Shown here piece by piece: positions 48,033-57,402 of a stretch of 64,000 nucleotides of DNA (position 1 is its first letter; each line of letters begins with the position of its first letter). Made by a program: the position numbers and the translations under genes. Under the pieces are notes generated by a model. The model was not told the origin of the DNA, ran no database searches, and saw nothing but the letters and a program-made list of their open reading frames with translations. This DNA is from Campylobacter concisus (GTDB taxonomy: Bacteria > Campylobacterota > Campylobacteria > Campylobacterales > Campylobacteraceae): positions 62,001 through 126,000 of the forward strand of contig LVWL01000001.1 of NCBI GenBank assembly GCA_002092835.1, read 5' to 3'.

Positions 48033-48722
48033 ATGCAAGAATATGATATTTTAGACGTTTTATCAAACAAAAAGGTCCTTTGCCTTGAAGATGAAGAGGC
48101 GATTTTAAAAAATATTTGTGCTTCTTTGGAACTATTTTTTGCCGAGGTAAATGGCGTAACAGATGGCTATGATGCACTTGAGCTAGCGATGAGCGATGCT
48201 TATGATGTTTTAGTGCTTGATATAAGCGTGCCAAATATCGATGGGCTAGAGATCGCTAAAAAAGTAAGAACTATAAATCAAAAAATTCCTATCGTGATCT
48301 TATCAAGCCACGTCGAACAAGAGTATTTGTGGAGAGCAGTTGAGTTAAAGATCACAAGGTATCTTGCAAAGCCATATGATAAAAAGTCATTTATAAAAGC
48401 CCTAGAAGACGTTGCTTTAGAGCTTGTTGGACGCAAGCCGACTCTTAGGCTAAATGATGAATTAGAATACGATTTTGGTAAAAAAGTACTTTATATAAAT
48501 GGTGAAATTTCTCATCTAAGTAAGAGTGAGAGTAGACTTTTAGAGTACTTTTTAAACAACAAAAATCAAACTATAACTTATGAACAAATTTTTGATTATA
48601 TTTGGGAGTATGAGCAGCCAAGCAAAGAAGCGATAAAGACGATCGTAAAAGAGCTTAGAAGGAAGCTTGGCAAAGATGTGATTAAAAATTTATACGGTGT
48701 AGGTTACCTTTGTGAAATATAA
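48033..48722 (+). CDS. mccR: OmpR-family response regulator of the sulfite reduction locus
   Basis: A 229-residue regulator. The receiver domain (residues 12-125) has the acidic pair EDEE, VLDISVPNIDG with the phosphorylated aspartate (about 64) and LAKPYDKKSF with the conserved Lys. The C-terminal winged helix (LSKSESRLLEYFLNNKNQTITYEQIFDYIW... to NLYGVGYLCEI) is of the OmpR type. It overlaps the kinase gene by 11 bases. Position directly before mccA matches the MccR regulator of the Wolinella mcc locus; the symbol is by that analogy. Confidence 0.82.
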   Translation: MQEYDILDVLSNKKVLCLEDEEAILKNICASLELFFAEVNGVTDGYDALELAMSDAYDVLVLDISVPNIDGLEIAKKVRTINQKIPIVILSSHVEQEYLWRAVELKITRYLAKPYDKKSFIKALEDVALELVGRKPTLRLNDELEYDFGKKVLYINGEISHLSKSESRLLEYFLNNKNQTITYEQIFDYIWEYEQPSKEAIKTIVKELRRKLGKDVIKNLYGVGYLCEI

Positions 48723-50139
48723 ATTTCAGCTAATCGTTGGTGTTTTTATCTTTGTTTATCTCTTAATATCCGCACTTGTTTTAAATTTTTATAATAATCT
48801 TGCAATGAAAGATGCCAAAAAAGAGGCGTATTATGTGCTTGAGAGTATAAATTCTGTAAGAGAGTACATCGCAGGCGTTCAGCGTCCGCTAATAGAGCAG
48901 CTAAAGCATGATGGCATTATAAAAGAGGATTTTTTTGACGAGAGATTGCTTTCATCTTCATATATAAGCCGTGAAATTTATAATATCCAAAAGAAAAAAT
49001 ACAATCTTGACTTTGACTACAAACTAGTCGCTATGGCACCTTTAAACAAAGCTCATGAGCCAAATGAATTTGAAGCGCAGGTATTAAGAGGCTTTAAAGA
49101 GAATAAATTTAGTGAGTTTTCAAAGATTATAAAAGATGAAAATGGCTCACAATTTTTTGTAGGACTTCCTATAAGAAGTCAAAATACATCTTGCCTAGCC
49201 TGTCACAATAGTGAAAGTGCTCCAAAACAGATGTTGGATCGCTATGAAATTTCAAATGGAAAAATTTCTGAAGCAAGTGAGATGATGGCAATGCTATCTT
49301 TTAAAATCCCACTACGTGCCATTTTTTCTTACCATTTAAAAGAGGTTGTCATCATAATGAGCGCGATAGCCTTTGTATTTGGGATATTTTTGCTACTTGT
49401 TTATAAGATGCATAGGCGTGGCGAAGAGAGTAAAAGACAGACTGAGCAGCTAATGATACATCAAAGCCGCCTAGCCTCAATGGGCGAGATGATAGGCAAT
49501 ATCTCACATCAGTGGAAGCAACCTTTAGCTCAAATCAGCTCAGCTTTAATAAATTTAGAACTCTATCAGGAGCGAAAAAAGCTTGATGAAGCAAAAATTT
49601 ATGAGTTTATAGAAGAGACTAGCAAACAGATAAATTTTATGTCTGAAACGGTTGATGATTTTAAAAACTTTTTTAAACCAAATACTTTAAAAAGGGAGTT
49701 TAGCGTAGAGGAAGTTATAAATCAGACTATAAAAATTCTAAACGCCTCACTTAAGAAATATCAAATTGAACTAGAGATAGATATAAGAGAAAATTTTACG
49801 ATTTTTGCAAATTTTAATGAAATAATCCAAATTTTAATAAATATTATAAATAACGCAAAAGATGCATTTAAACAAAGCTATGTAAAGCCAAGAGTAATAA
49901 AAATTTATACTTTTATAAAAGATAATCGTAAAAATTTATGCGTGCAAAATAATGCAGGAGCGATAAAAGCTTCGTTTTTAAAGGTTATCTTTGAGCCACA
50001 CTTTAGTACAAAAGAGTCTGGTAGCGGGCTTGGCCTATATATGAGCCGGCTAATCGCTAGTAAAAATAACGCCCTAATCTTTGCTAGAAACGTAGATGAA
50101 AATAGTATTACATTTACAATTAGTTTCGAAAATTTATAA
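48712..50139 (+). CDS. mccS: Sensor histidine kinase with haem-binding periplasmic domain
   Basis: A 475-residue inner-membrane kinase starting at GTG 48712. Two membrane helices (about 7-29 and 211-231) enclose a periplasmic Tll0287/DUF3365-type domain that carries CLACH at 161-165, a c-type haem motif. The cytoplasmic part has the phosphorylated H266 (ISHQWKQPL), the N box NIINNAKDAF and the glycine box SGSGLGL. It is expected to activate the adjacent regulator in response to sulfite or a redox signal, with the haem as sensor; the symbol follows the Wolinella mcc locus. Confidence 0.82.
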   Translation: MKYKFQLIVGVFIFVYLLISALVLNFYNNLAMKDAKKEAYYVLESINSVREYIAGVQRPLIEQLKHDGIIKEDFFDERLLSSSYISREIYNIQKKKYNLDFDYKLVAMAPLNKAHEPNEFEAQVLRGFKENKFSEFSKIIKDENGSQFFVGLPIRSQNTSCLACHNSESAPKQMLDRYEISNGKISEASEMMAMLSFKIPLRAIFSYHLKEVVIIMSAIAFVFGIFLLLVYKMHRRGEESKRQTEQLMIHQSRLASMGEMIGNISHQWKQPLAQISSALINLELYQERKKLDEAKIYEFIEETSKQINFMSETVDDFKNFFKPNTLKREFSVEEVINQTIKILNASLKKYQIELEIDIRENFTIFANFNEIIQILINIINNAKDAFKQSYVKPRVIKIYTFIKDNRKNLCVQNNAGAIKASFLKVIFEPHFSTKESGSGLGLYMSRLIASKNNALIFARNVDENSITFTISFENL

Positions 50140-50153
50140 TTTATTAAAATTCC

Positions 50154-50170
50154 CCCTTTTCTACCCTTTT
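50154..50170 (+). promoter_or_regulatory. Candidate MccR-binding direct repeat
   Basis: CCCTTTT (50154-50160) is repeated at 50164-50170 with a 10-base period, one helical turn, as is common for OmpR-family tandem sites. It lies 65-80 bases upstream of mccA. A 15-bp inverted repeat AAATCATTTTGATTT (50194-50208) is closer to the gene. Confidence 0.4.
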
Positions 50171-50234
50171 TTGGTGTTAGTATTATCAGTATGAAATCAT
50201 TTTGATTTTAGGATAAAAATTTAAAGGAGGGCAC

Positions 50235-52301
50235 ATGAGAAATCTACAAAAAGCCTTAGCTGGTTTGCTCATGGGTGTTAGCATCTTCGCTTCACAAGCC
50301 TGTTGCGAAGAGCATAATATGCAGATGTCCGATAAAGCACGTGATGTTATCGCAAATCCTAAAGGCACACTGCAAAGTAGAGGTGTTATCTCCTTGCAAG
50401 ACTACGTTGTAGAAGAGCAAGAGATGTATAACTGGTTATTTAAAAACCACCCTATTTTTACAAAATATGGTGGTAAAACCGTCGGTAAAATGGTCGTTCA
50501 CGACCGTGGCTTAGAGTGGCTTGCCGAGGGACATGGCTTTGATATGTCAAAGCTTAGTAAAAGAGATGGCGGTAAGGGCTATAGCTCTATGATGTATAGA
50601 ATTCCAGCCACTTCATCACTTCAGTTTCCTAACAAATTTGTAGGTCCAGAAAAGTGCGGTGAGTGTCACCCAGCCCAGTATGAAGTGTGGAGCAGATCTC
50701 GCCACGCAACTACTATGCGTTTCCCTGGCGAGCACCCAGAGGTTAATAACAACCTAACTGAGCCAGTATTTGACAAAGATACCGCTTCTATCCTTCCAAA
50801 AGGTATCACTCCAGATGTTATCTACGCAACCGTTGGTCACTTAAGAACAAAAATGGGCTATGTTGATGCGTGGCTACTTCGTGGTACTTACTACGTTGAG
50901 GGCGGTTTGCTAAGAGATGGTACAGGTCAGATCGTAGCTGGTGGTAACCAATGGCAAAGAACATGGGCGTTAAATTTAGACGACGCTACTGTTAAAAAGA
51001 TAAAAGAGCTTGTCCCAGAATTTCCTGGCACTCTTGAAGAGTATGGCGACAATGGCGGATATGTCAGAGGTCTAGCTTCATACGCTGCAAAACACAAAAA
51101 ATCAATGTTTTTCCAAGCAAACTCATCATATTGTGAAGTTTGTCACCCAGTTAAATTTGATTTCAAATCAAAAGCAGAATTTTACGCAGCACTTGGTAAT
51201 GCCAAAGAGCTTCAAAAACACACTATCTCAAAAGGCGTAAGCTGTGAGGAGTGCCACGGAGCTGGCGGTCACCTTGATGGGGCTACAAATTTTAGAACAT
51301 CAAACTGCGAACGCTGCCACCAAAGGTTTAACTTTAGCCCAGATCTAGCTCGTGCTAATCCGCTTAATAACGGTAAGCTTGATCTCTCACTTAGCTCTAA
51401 ATTTAAATCAATGGGACCAGGATGTGGTTCTGAAGGTTCACAATCATACTTTACAGCTCACTATGATAAAGGTATGAGATGTGTTACTTGCCACGATCCA
51501 CACGATAACACAGGTCCAGTTGTAGGCGATAAGAGCGTAACTGGTATGAACTATAACTCAGAGCAAGGCTATCTAAGCTCATTCTATACTAAACCAAAAA
51601 TTAGAAAAGAGTGTAAAGATTGCCACGAGACTCAAGCATATATCGCATCTAAAGCAGATACTCACAAAGATAATACTTGTGCATCTTGCCACATGCCATT
51701 TATGATGAGTTGTGAGAATTTCTACGCTGTTCAGTTCCAAGACAACGCTGGCTTTGATACTCAAAGAAGATCTCACATCTGGAAGATCATGGTTGATCCA
51801 AAAGAGAAATCTCTAGTACCAGGCGATGCTGCTAAAGGTCCAAGAGATGCTAAAGATTGGCACTTTGAGAGAGATAAAAATGGCCATAACTACGTTGACT
51901 TGATGTGGGCTTGCGCTAGAACATCTTGGGCTGATAAAGATATGAAAGATACCAAAGGCTGCCATAGCCCAGTATTATCTGAGCTAAAACCAACACTTCA
52001 CTTCAAAAACCAAAAACAAGTTTATGATGAAGTTATGGGATGGCAAACTCCAGTTAAGAATGAATTCTCTGAAGTTAAGATTGGTATTGAAGGACTTTAC
52101 TCACTACTTGAGACTAAAAAACTTGATGCAAGTGATAAAGTAAGAGTTTATGAGCTTATCCAAAATGCTCAAGAGATCATCGATATGGTTGAAAAAGATG
52201 GTTCGTGGGGTATGCACGGATTTAAATTTACTAAACAAAAACTCGATGCATCAAAAGAGTATATAAAAGAAGCTCAAAGAATTTTGAATAAAAATTTATA
52301 G
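50235..52301 (+). CDS. mccA: Octahaem cytochrome c sulfite reductase MccA
   Basis: A 688-residue periplasmic enzyme that reduces sulfite to sulfide with six electrons. A signal peptide (about 1-22) is followed by seven CXXCH haem sites at 141, 300, 337, 358, 416, 460 and 482, and an eighth of the rare CX15CH form at C560...C576-H577. Cysteines 397 and 493 are 96 residues apart, the same spacing and nearly the same numbers as the copper-binding pair reported for Wolinella MccA (399 and 495, from memory). The start has an AAAGGAGGG ribosome site. A hairpin follows the gene, so it is probably made in excess of the downstream products. Confidence 0.93.
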   Translation: MRNLQKALAGLLMGVSIFASQACCEEHNMQMSDKARDVIANPKGTLQSRGVISLQDYVVEEQEMYNWLFKNHPIFTKYGGKTVGKMVVHDRGLEWLAEGHGFDMSKLSKRDGGKGYSSMMYRIPATSSLQFPNKFVGPEKCGECHPAQYEVWSRSRHATTMRFPGEHPEVNNNLTEPVFDKDTASILPKGITPDVIYATVGHLRTKMGYVDAWLLRGTYYVEGGLLRDGTGQIVAGGNQWQRTWALNLDDATVKKIKELVPEFPGTLEEYGDNGGYVRGLASYAAKHKKSMFFQANSSYCEVCHPVKFDFKSKAEFYAALGNAKELQKHTISKGVSCEECHGAGGHLDGATNFRTSNCERCHQRFNFSPDLARANPLNNGKLDLSLSSKFKSMGPGCGSEGSQSYFTAHYDKGMRCVTCHDPHDNTGPVVGDKSVTGMNYNSEQGYLSSFYTKPKIRKECKDCHETQAYIASKADTHKDNTCASCHMPFMMSCENFYAVQFQDNAGFDTQRRSHIWKIMVDPKEKSLVPGDAAKGPRDAKDWHFERDKNGHNYVDLMWACARTSWADKDMKDTKGCHSPVLSELKPTLHFKNQKQVYDEVMGWQTPVKNEFSEVKIGIEGLYSLLETKKLDASDKVRVYELIQNAQEIIDMVEKDGSWGMHGFKFTKQKLDASKEYIKEAQRILNKNL

Positions 52302-52306
52302 CATTT

Positions 52307-52326
52307 AGGGGCTAGTTTTAGCCCCT
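52307..52326 (+). terminator. Terminator or attenuator between mccA and mccB
   Basis: AGGGGCTA and TAGCCCCT form a perfect 8-bp stem with a 4-base loop 5 bases after the mccA stop, followed by TTTAATCTT. Because the operon continues, it likely acts as a leaky terminator or protects the mccA message 3' end. Confidence 0.6.
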
Positions 52327-52345
52327 TTAATCTTAAGGGTCCGAT

Positions 52346-53104
52346 ATGAAAAATAAGGTTTTAAAATTTACACTACTTCTTAGCTTAAGTACTTCTGGTT
52401 TGCTTGCAAATGTAGATTCAAATGAGTCTTATGCTATGGGAGCAACAAGTGGTGGATATGTTTTAAAAGGGTTACTTGAACAAAAACAAATAGGCATTAG
52501 CTACGATGCTGAGGCTGTTATCAAAGGTTTTAGTGATGCACTAAAAGGAGAGCTAAAACTAAGCGATGATGAGATAGCAAAGCTACTAAACAAAAGAGCT
52601 GAAAATTTAGACAAGATAGTAAAAGAAAAAGAAGCCGCCATACTTAAAGAGAATTTAAAGCAAGGCAAGGCTTTTATGGATAAAAATGCAAAAAATAAAA
52701 ATGTAAAAACGACAAAATCAAAATTGCAATATGAAATTTTAAAATCAAGCAAAAAGGGAGCGACTCCAAAACAAGAGAGTATCATCATAGCAAACTACAA
52801 AGCTAGCTTTATCGATGGTAAGGTCTTTGATGAGACAAAAGAGGCTCCAGCTCATCTTTCTATGCTAAATTTGATCCCAGGTCTTGAAGAGGGCTTAATG
52901 CTCATGAAAGAGGGCGATAAGTTTAAATTTGTTATCCCGCCAGAACTTGCGTACGGCGATAGCGGCATGGAGGGCATACCTGGAGGCGAGACTATCGTTT
53001 TTGAGATAGAGCTTGTTAAGGTCTTAAAGCCAGGTGAGTTAGCCGAGGCTGCAAAGAAAATTCACGAAAAAGAACTAAATGAGGGCATCAAAAAGCCTCA
53101 TTAA
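52346..53104 (+). CDS. mccB: Periplasmic FKBP-type peptidyl-prolyl isomerase MccB
   Basis: A 252-residue protein with a signal peptide (about 1-21). Residues 25-130 match the FKBP N-terminal dimerisation domain (SYAMGATSGGYVLKGLLEQK...), and residues 140-235 the FKBP catalytic fold (GLEEGLMLMKEGDKFKFVIPPELAYGDSG and GGETIVFEIELVKV). A prolyl isomerase is also the second gene of the Wolinella mcc cluster, where it is thought to help fold MccA; here the role is inferred from that context. Confidence 0.9.
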   Translation: MKNKVLKFTLLLSLSTSGLLANVDSNESYAMGATSGGYVLKGLLEQKQIGISYDAEAVIKGFSDALKGELKLSDDEIAKLLNKRAENLDKIVKEKEAAILKENLKQGKAFMDKNAKNKNVKTTKSKLQYEILKSSKKGATPKQESIIIANYKASFIDGKVFDETKEAPAHLSMLNLIPGLEEGLMLMKEGDKFKFVIPPELAYGDSGMEGIPGGETIVFEIELVKVLKPGELAEAAKKIHEKELNEGIKKPH

Positions 53105-53125
53105 GATATAAAAATGGAGTTAAAA

Positions 53126-53797
53126 ATGCAAAATCAAAAAAATAGAAGAGCCTTTTTAAAAAGCATGGTAGTTGTGGCTGCTGGTGCTGGTGCGGCAAGT
53201 AGTGGTTTTGCTTTTAAGAGTGAAGAAAGTGTAAAAAAACCACACTTTGGTATGATATTTGACCAAAATAAATGTGTTGGCTGTACAGACTGCGAGATAG
53301 CTTGCAGAAAGGTAAATTTAGTCCCAAAAGGACAGATGAGACTTTTTATAGAAGATAAGACTAATCCTAAAAATTTACTCGATAAAAGATTTGTAAGAGT
53401 ATCTTGTCAGCAGTGCGTCGATGCGCCTTGTGTAGCTGTTTGTCCGACCAAGGCTTGTCATAAAGACGAAAAAACTGGCATACAAACTACAAATATAGAT
53501 GATTGTATCGCCTGTAAATACTGCATCGTAGCCTGTCCATATGATGTGAGATATATCGATAAGGTTACGCACTCAGCTCAAAGCTGTAACTTTTGTGTAG
53601 ATACAAATTTAAAGGACGAAAAAGAGCCAGCTTGCGTAGAAGCTTGTAGATATGAGGCGATCGTCTTTGGTGATCTTAACGATGAAAATTCGCACATCAG
53701 TAAGCTACTAGCCGTAAAAGATAGCATAAGGCTAAGAGCAGAGCTTGGCACAAAACCAAGCCTTAGATATATTCCTAAAGTAAAAATGGGGGTGTAA
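53126..53797 (+). CDS. mccC: NrfC-like iron-sulfur protein MccC
   Basis: A 223-residue Tat-exported ferredoxin. The N-terminus NRRAFLKSMVVVAAGAGAASSGFAF is a twin-arginine signal. Four [4Fe-4S] motifs follow: CVGCTDCEIAC, CQQCVDAPCVAVC, CIACKYCIVAC and CNFCVDTNLKDE...CVEAC. It should pass electrons from the quinol oxidase MccD to MccA. I chose ATG 53126 because a GGAG lies 8 bases before it; an in-frame ATG at 53114 would add four residues and has no ribosome site. Confidence 0.92.
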   Translation: MQNQKNRRAFLKSMVVVAAGAGAASSGFAFKSEESVKKPHFGMIFDQNKCVGCTDCEIACRKVNLVPKGQMRLFIEDKTNPKNLLDKRFVRVSCQQCVDAPCVAVCPTKACHKDEKTGIQTTNIDDCIACKYCIVACPYDVRYIDKVTHSAQSCNFCVDTNLKDEKEPACVEACRYEAIVFGDLNDENSHISKLLAVKDSIRLRAELGTKPSLRYIPKVKMGV

Positions 53798-53798
53798 G

Positions 53799-54764
53799 AT
53801 GGATGGTGCATTAAATTTTACTGCAACATTTTCGCATGGAGTAGAGTGGGGCTGGCCGATCGCTGTTTATCTTTTGCTAGCTGGTATGAGTGGTGGAGCG
53901 CTAATCGCTGCCATACTTTTAAAACACTATAAAAAGCAAGAGAGCTTTAGCTCATTTTTCAAGGCTGCTTCGCTTTTAGCATTTGTTAGCATCATGCTCG
54001 GTATGGTTTGCTTGATAGCTGATCTTGAAAAGCCGCTTTTATTTTGGAAAATTTTGATTAATTATAATTTCACATCAGTTATGTCTATCGGTGTTGCTGG
54101 ACTTTGTGTATTTATACCGCTTAGCTTTTTGATGTGCCTTTATGCATTTAATGATGAGATTTCAAATTTCTTAGCCAAAAGTTTAAAATCCTTTAGCGCT
54201 CTTTTTGCATTAATAATGAAAATTTTAATACCGCTTTATCCATTTTTAAGTCGTATTTGTCTTATTTTTGCTGTAATAATTTGTGCTTATACTGGATTTT
54301 TGATCTCAGTTTTGATTAGATTTCCACTCTTAAACACAGCTGTGCTTCCAGCTTTATTTATAGCTTCAGGACTAAGTGCTGGTATAAGTGGCAGTAGCTT
54401 GGTCGCAGCCGCTTTATTTAAAGAAGATCCTCATTCAAGCGACCTTCATTCGCTTCATAGCGTAGAATTTAGCGTTTTGGGAGCTGAAATTTTACTCATT
54501 TTAATGCTTTTTGTATCGCTTTTGCTTGGTTCAAGTTATCAGCAAAATGCAGCTGTTGCTTTTTATAGTGGCGTTTGGGCAAATTTCTTTTGGCTTGGCG
54601 TTGTGCTAGTTGGCTTCATTGTGCCTTTTGTTTTAAATTTTGCATTTGGCAAAAAAGTAGCTAGTCTAAAATTTAGCTTTTATATCAGTTCATTAGCAGC
54701 TGTTATCGGTGTTTTACTGCTTAGGGTGTTTATACTTTATGCGGGACAAACTTATAGCATTTAA
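53799..54764 (+). CDS. mccD: NrfD-like membrane quinol dehydrogenase MccD
   Basis: A 321-residue inner-membrane protein with about eight hydrophobic segments of the NrfD/PsrC family, which oxidises menaquinol and hands electrons to an NrfC-type protein. WGWPIAVYLLLAGMSGGALIAAILL (about 17-41) is the family N-terminal signature, and LIADLEKPLLFWKILINYN follows. It begins one base after mccC and should form a membrane complex with it. Confidence 0.9.
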   Translation: MDGALNFTATFSHGVEWGWPIAVYLLLAGMSGGALIAAILLKHYKKQESFSSFFKAASLLAFVSIMLGMVCLIADLEKPLLFWKILINYNFTSVMSIGVAGLCVFIPLSFLMCLYAFNDEISNFLAKSLKSFSALFALIMKILIPLYPFLSRICLIFAVIICAYTGFLISVLIRFPLLNTAVLPALFIASGLSAGISGSSLVAAALFKEDPHSSDLHSLHSVEFSVLGAEILLILMLFVSLLLGSSYQQNAAVAFYSGVWANFFWLGVVLVGFIVPFVLNFAFGKKVASLKFSFYISSLAAVIGVLLLRVFILYAGQTYSI

Positions 54765-54778
54765 AGTAGAGGCGAGCG

Positions 54779-57394
54779 ATGAGAATTTTAAATATCTACC
54801 GCTTGTCTTTGATATTATTATTTATTCTTGCTTTTGGTGCAGGGCTTGCGACTTTTTTAGAAAATTTTTATGACACACAAACGGCCAGAGTGCTTGTTTA
54901 TGAAGCGCTTTGGTACGAGTGTGTTATGTTTGCTTGTGCCATTTGTTTAGCCATTAGTATCGTAAAAACCAAGATGTATAAAAAATTTGGCGCATTTTTG
55001 ATACATCTTGCTTTTATCGTTATCTTCATCGGAGCTGCGCTTACAAGGTATTTTGGCGAAGAGGGCGTTATGCATCTTAGAACCTTGCAAAGCTCAAATG
55101 TAATGCAAAGCGTTAAGCCTTATCTTAGAGTCGAAATGCTTGGAGAAAATTTTAGTTATCCATTAAAATTAAGCTTATTTGGTAAAAACGACTTTGAGTT
55201 TAAAAATTTTATAGATGGCAAGGAATTTATAATTAACCTGCTTGGATATAAAAAAGATGAGAAAAACGCTCCTGCTACGCTTAGTTTAGAGATAAGCTTT
55301 AACGGCGAAAAAAAGAGTGTTAAGCTAAAAGGCGGAGCTGGATATGAGCTGGAGCCAAGTGTGCTAAGTTTTGGTGGGCAAGAGGTGAAATTTTACTTTA
55401 GCTCAAAGGCTTTAAATTTACCATTTTCATTAAAGCTTGACGAGTTTATTTTAGAGCGATATGCGGGGCTAAATACTCCATCATCTTATACAAGTAAAGT
55501 AAGTATCGCTGGCGGCAAGTACGACATCTCGCTAAATAATCCACTAACGATTGATGGCTATAAAATTTTTCAGTCTTCATACGATCCTGACGAGCTTGGA
55601 AGCGCTTTTGAGATCAGCCGTGATCCTGGCAAAATCCCAACTTACATAGGATATTTTTTACTTTGCCTTGGCTTTGTGGCAAATTTATTTAGTAAAAAGA
55701 GCCGATTTTTTAGACTGCTAAATTTTATAAAAGGTTCGCAAATTGCATTTTTGGCGATTTTGCTTTTAAATGCTACTCCAAATTTTGCTAATGAAAATAA
55801 TAAAAATTTAGACGCTCATGCAAGCAAATTTGCCAAAATTTTAACTCAAGCTGATAGCAGAATCGCTCCAGCTGGCTCTTACTCAAGAGCTGTGATAAGT
55901 AAAATTTCAACCAAAACCACGCTATTTGGGCTTAGCAGCGAGGAGCTAATGCTCTCTTTTGCCATCTCGCCAAAAGAGTGGATGGACAAAAGGATAGTAA
56001 AGATCACAAGTGAGCGTGTGGGCGAGCTTTTGGGAGTTAATGAGAAATTTGCTAGTTTTAACGATGTCTTTAATGAAAATGGCGAGTATAAGCTTGCTAA
56101 ATTTGTAGAAGCTGCAAATGAGAAACCCGTCTCGAAAAGAGATAAATTTGACAACGACGTTATCAAATTTGACGAGAGATTAAATGTCTTGTATCTTGCA
56201 CTAAAGGGAGAAATTTTAAAATTTATACCAGCTAAAAATGGCGATAAATTAACGTGGCTAGGCGTAAATGAAGCCTTTGGCTCAAGCGAAATTTCGAATG
56301 AGCTTAAAAGCGTTTTAGGCGCTTATATAGAAAATTTAAGCCTTTGCGTAAAAAGTGGCGAGTGCAAAGAGGCTGATAGGAGCTTGGAGAAAATTTCAAG
56401 CTATCAAAGAAGCACTCTAGGCTCTCTTGCGCTAAGCGAGGGAAAGGTTGAGCTTGAGGTGCTTTATAACCAAATGGAAATTTTTAAATTTCTTATATAT
56501 TTTTACATGATTCTTGGGCTAGTTTCGCTCGCTCTTGGTTTTTATAGGCTATTTTCTGGAAAGAAATTTAGATTTGAAAGCGCATTAAGCCTTGCATTTT
56601 ATTTTGGCTTTGCGGTGCATTTGTTAAATTTAGCTCTTCGTGCTTATATCTCAGGGCATGCACCTTGGAGTGATGCCTATGAGAGCTTAGTGTATATCTC
56701 GCTTGCAAGTGTACTAGCTGGAGTTTTATTTTTTAAACATCAAAGCTTTGCTCTTGGAGCTGCTTCACTTTTTGCAAGTGTGAGCTTGCTTGTAGCTCAT
56801 CTAAATTTTATAAATCCACAAATAACAAATCTAGTTCCAGTTTTAAAGTCATTTTGGCTTAGTGTGCATGTAAGTGTCATCACGGCAAGCTACGGCTTTT
56901 TAGGCTTTAGCTTTGTGCTTGGGCTTCTTGGGCTTCTTTTAATGGCTATAAAAAATCAAAAAAACGAGCAAAAGCTTAGCGAGCAGATAAGATACCTCAC
57001 CGCAACTAATGAGCTAAGCCTCATCATAGGACTTAGCTTGCTAACTATTGGAAATTTCCTTGGCGGTGTCTGGGCAAACGAGAGCTGGGGTAGATACTGG
57101 GGCTGGGACAGCAAAGAGAGCTGGTCGTACATTACGATAATTATTTATGCCATTGTGCTTCATTTAAGATTTATTCCAAGATTAAAAAATATTTTTACCT
57201 TTTTAGTAGCTAGCGTACTATCTTTTAGTTCAGTTATTTTTACCTATTTTGGTGTAAATTTCTATCTAAGCGGACTTCACTCATACGCAAATGGCGATGG
57301 ATTTAGCGTTTCAAATTTGCTTTATTTGCTTTTAATGCTCTTGGCTTTGCTAATCGCCTTTGCTTATAGAGGTAAGGATATAAAAGAGATTTAG
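54779..57394 (+). CDS. ccsA1: Cytochrome c synthase (ResB-CcsA fusion), dedicated CcsA1 type
   Basis: An 871-residue inner-membrane protein that attaches haem to apocytochrome. The N-terminal half is a ResB domain (GAGLATFLENFYDTQTARVLVYEALWYE). The C-terminal half is CcsA-like, with the tryptophan-rich haem motif WANESWGRYWGWDSKESWSYI (about 766-786). Fused ResB-CcsA proteins are typical of epsilonproteobacteria. Its place inside the mcc operon, next to a cytochrome with a CX15CH site, matches Wolinella CcsA1, the lyase dedicated to that unusual site. The symbol rests on this context. Confidence 0.9.
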   Translation: MRILNIYRLSLILLFILAFGAGLATFLENFYDTQTARVLVYEALWYECVMFACAICLAISIVKTKMYKKFGAFLIHLAFIVIFIGAALTRYFGEEGVMHLRTLQSSNVMQSVKPYLRVEMLGENFSYPLKLSLFGKNDFEFKNFIDGKEFIINLLGYKKDEKNAPATLSLEISFNGEKKSVKLKGGAGYELEPSVLSFGGQEVKFYFSSKALNLPFSLKLDEFILERYAGLNTPSSYTSKVSIAGGKYDISLNNPLTIDGYKIFQSSYDPDELGSAFEISRDPGKIPTYIGYFLLCLGFVANLFSKKSRFFRLLNFIKGSQIAFLAILLLNATPNFANENNKNLDAHASKFAKILTQADSRIAPAGSYSRAVISKISTKTTLFGLSSEELMLSFAISPKEWMDKRIVKITSERVGELLGVNEKFASFNDVFNENGEYKLAKFVEAANEKPVSKRDKFDNDVIKFDERLNVLYLALKGEILKFIPAKNGDKLTWLGVNEAFGSSEISNELKSVLGAYIENLSLCVKSGECKEADRSLEKISSYQRSTLGSLALSEGKVELEVLYNQMEIFKFLIYFYMILGLVSLALGFYRLFSGKKFRFESALSLAFYFGFAVHLLNLALRAYISGHAPWSDAYESLVYISLASVLAGVLFFKHQSFALGAASLFASVSLLVAHLNFINPQITNLVPVLKSFWLSVHVSVITASYGFLGFSFVLGLLGLLLMAIKNQKNEQKLSEQIRYLTATNELSLIIGLSLLTIGNFLGGVWANESWGRYWGWDSKESWSYITIIIYAIVLHLRFIPRLKNIFTFLVASVLSFSSVIFTYFGVNFYLSGLHSYANGDGFSVSNLLYLLLMLLALLIAFAYRGKDIKEI

Positions 57395-57402
57395 GAGATA
57401 TG

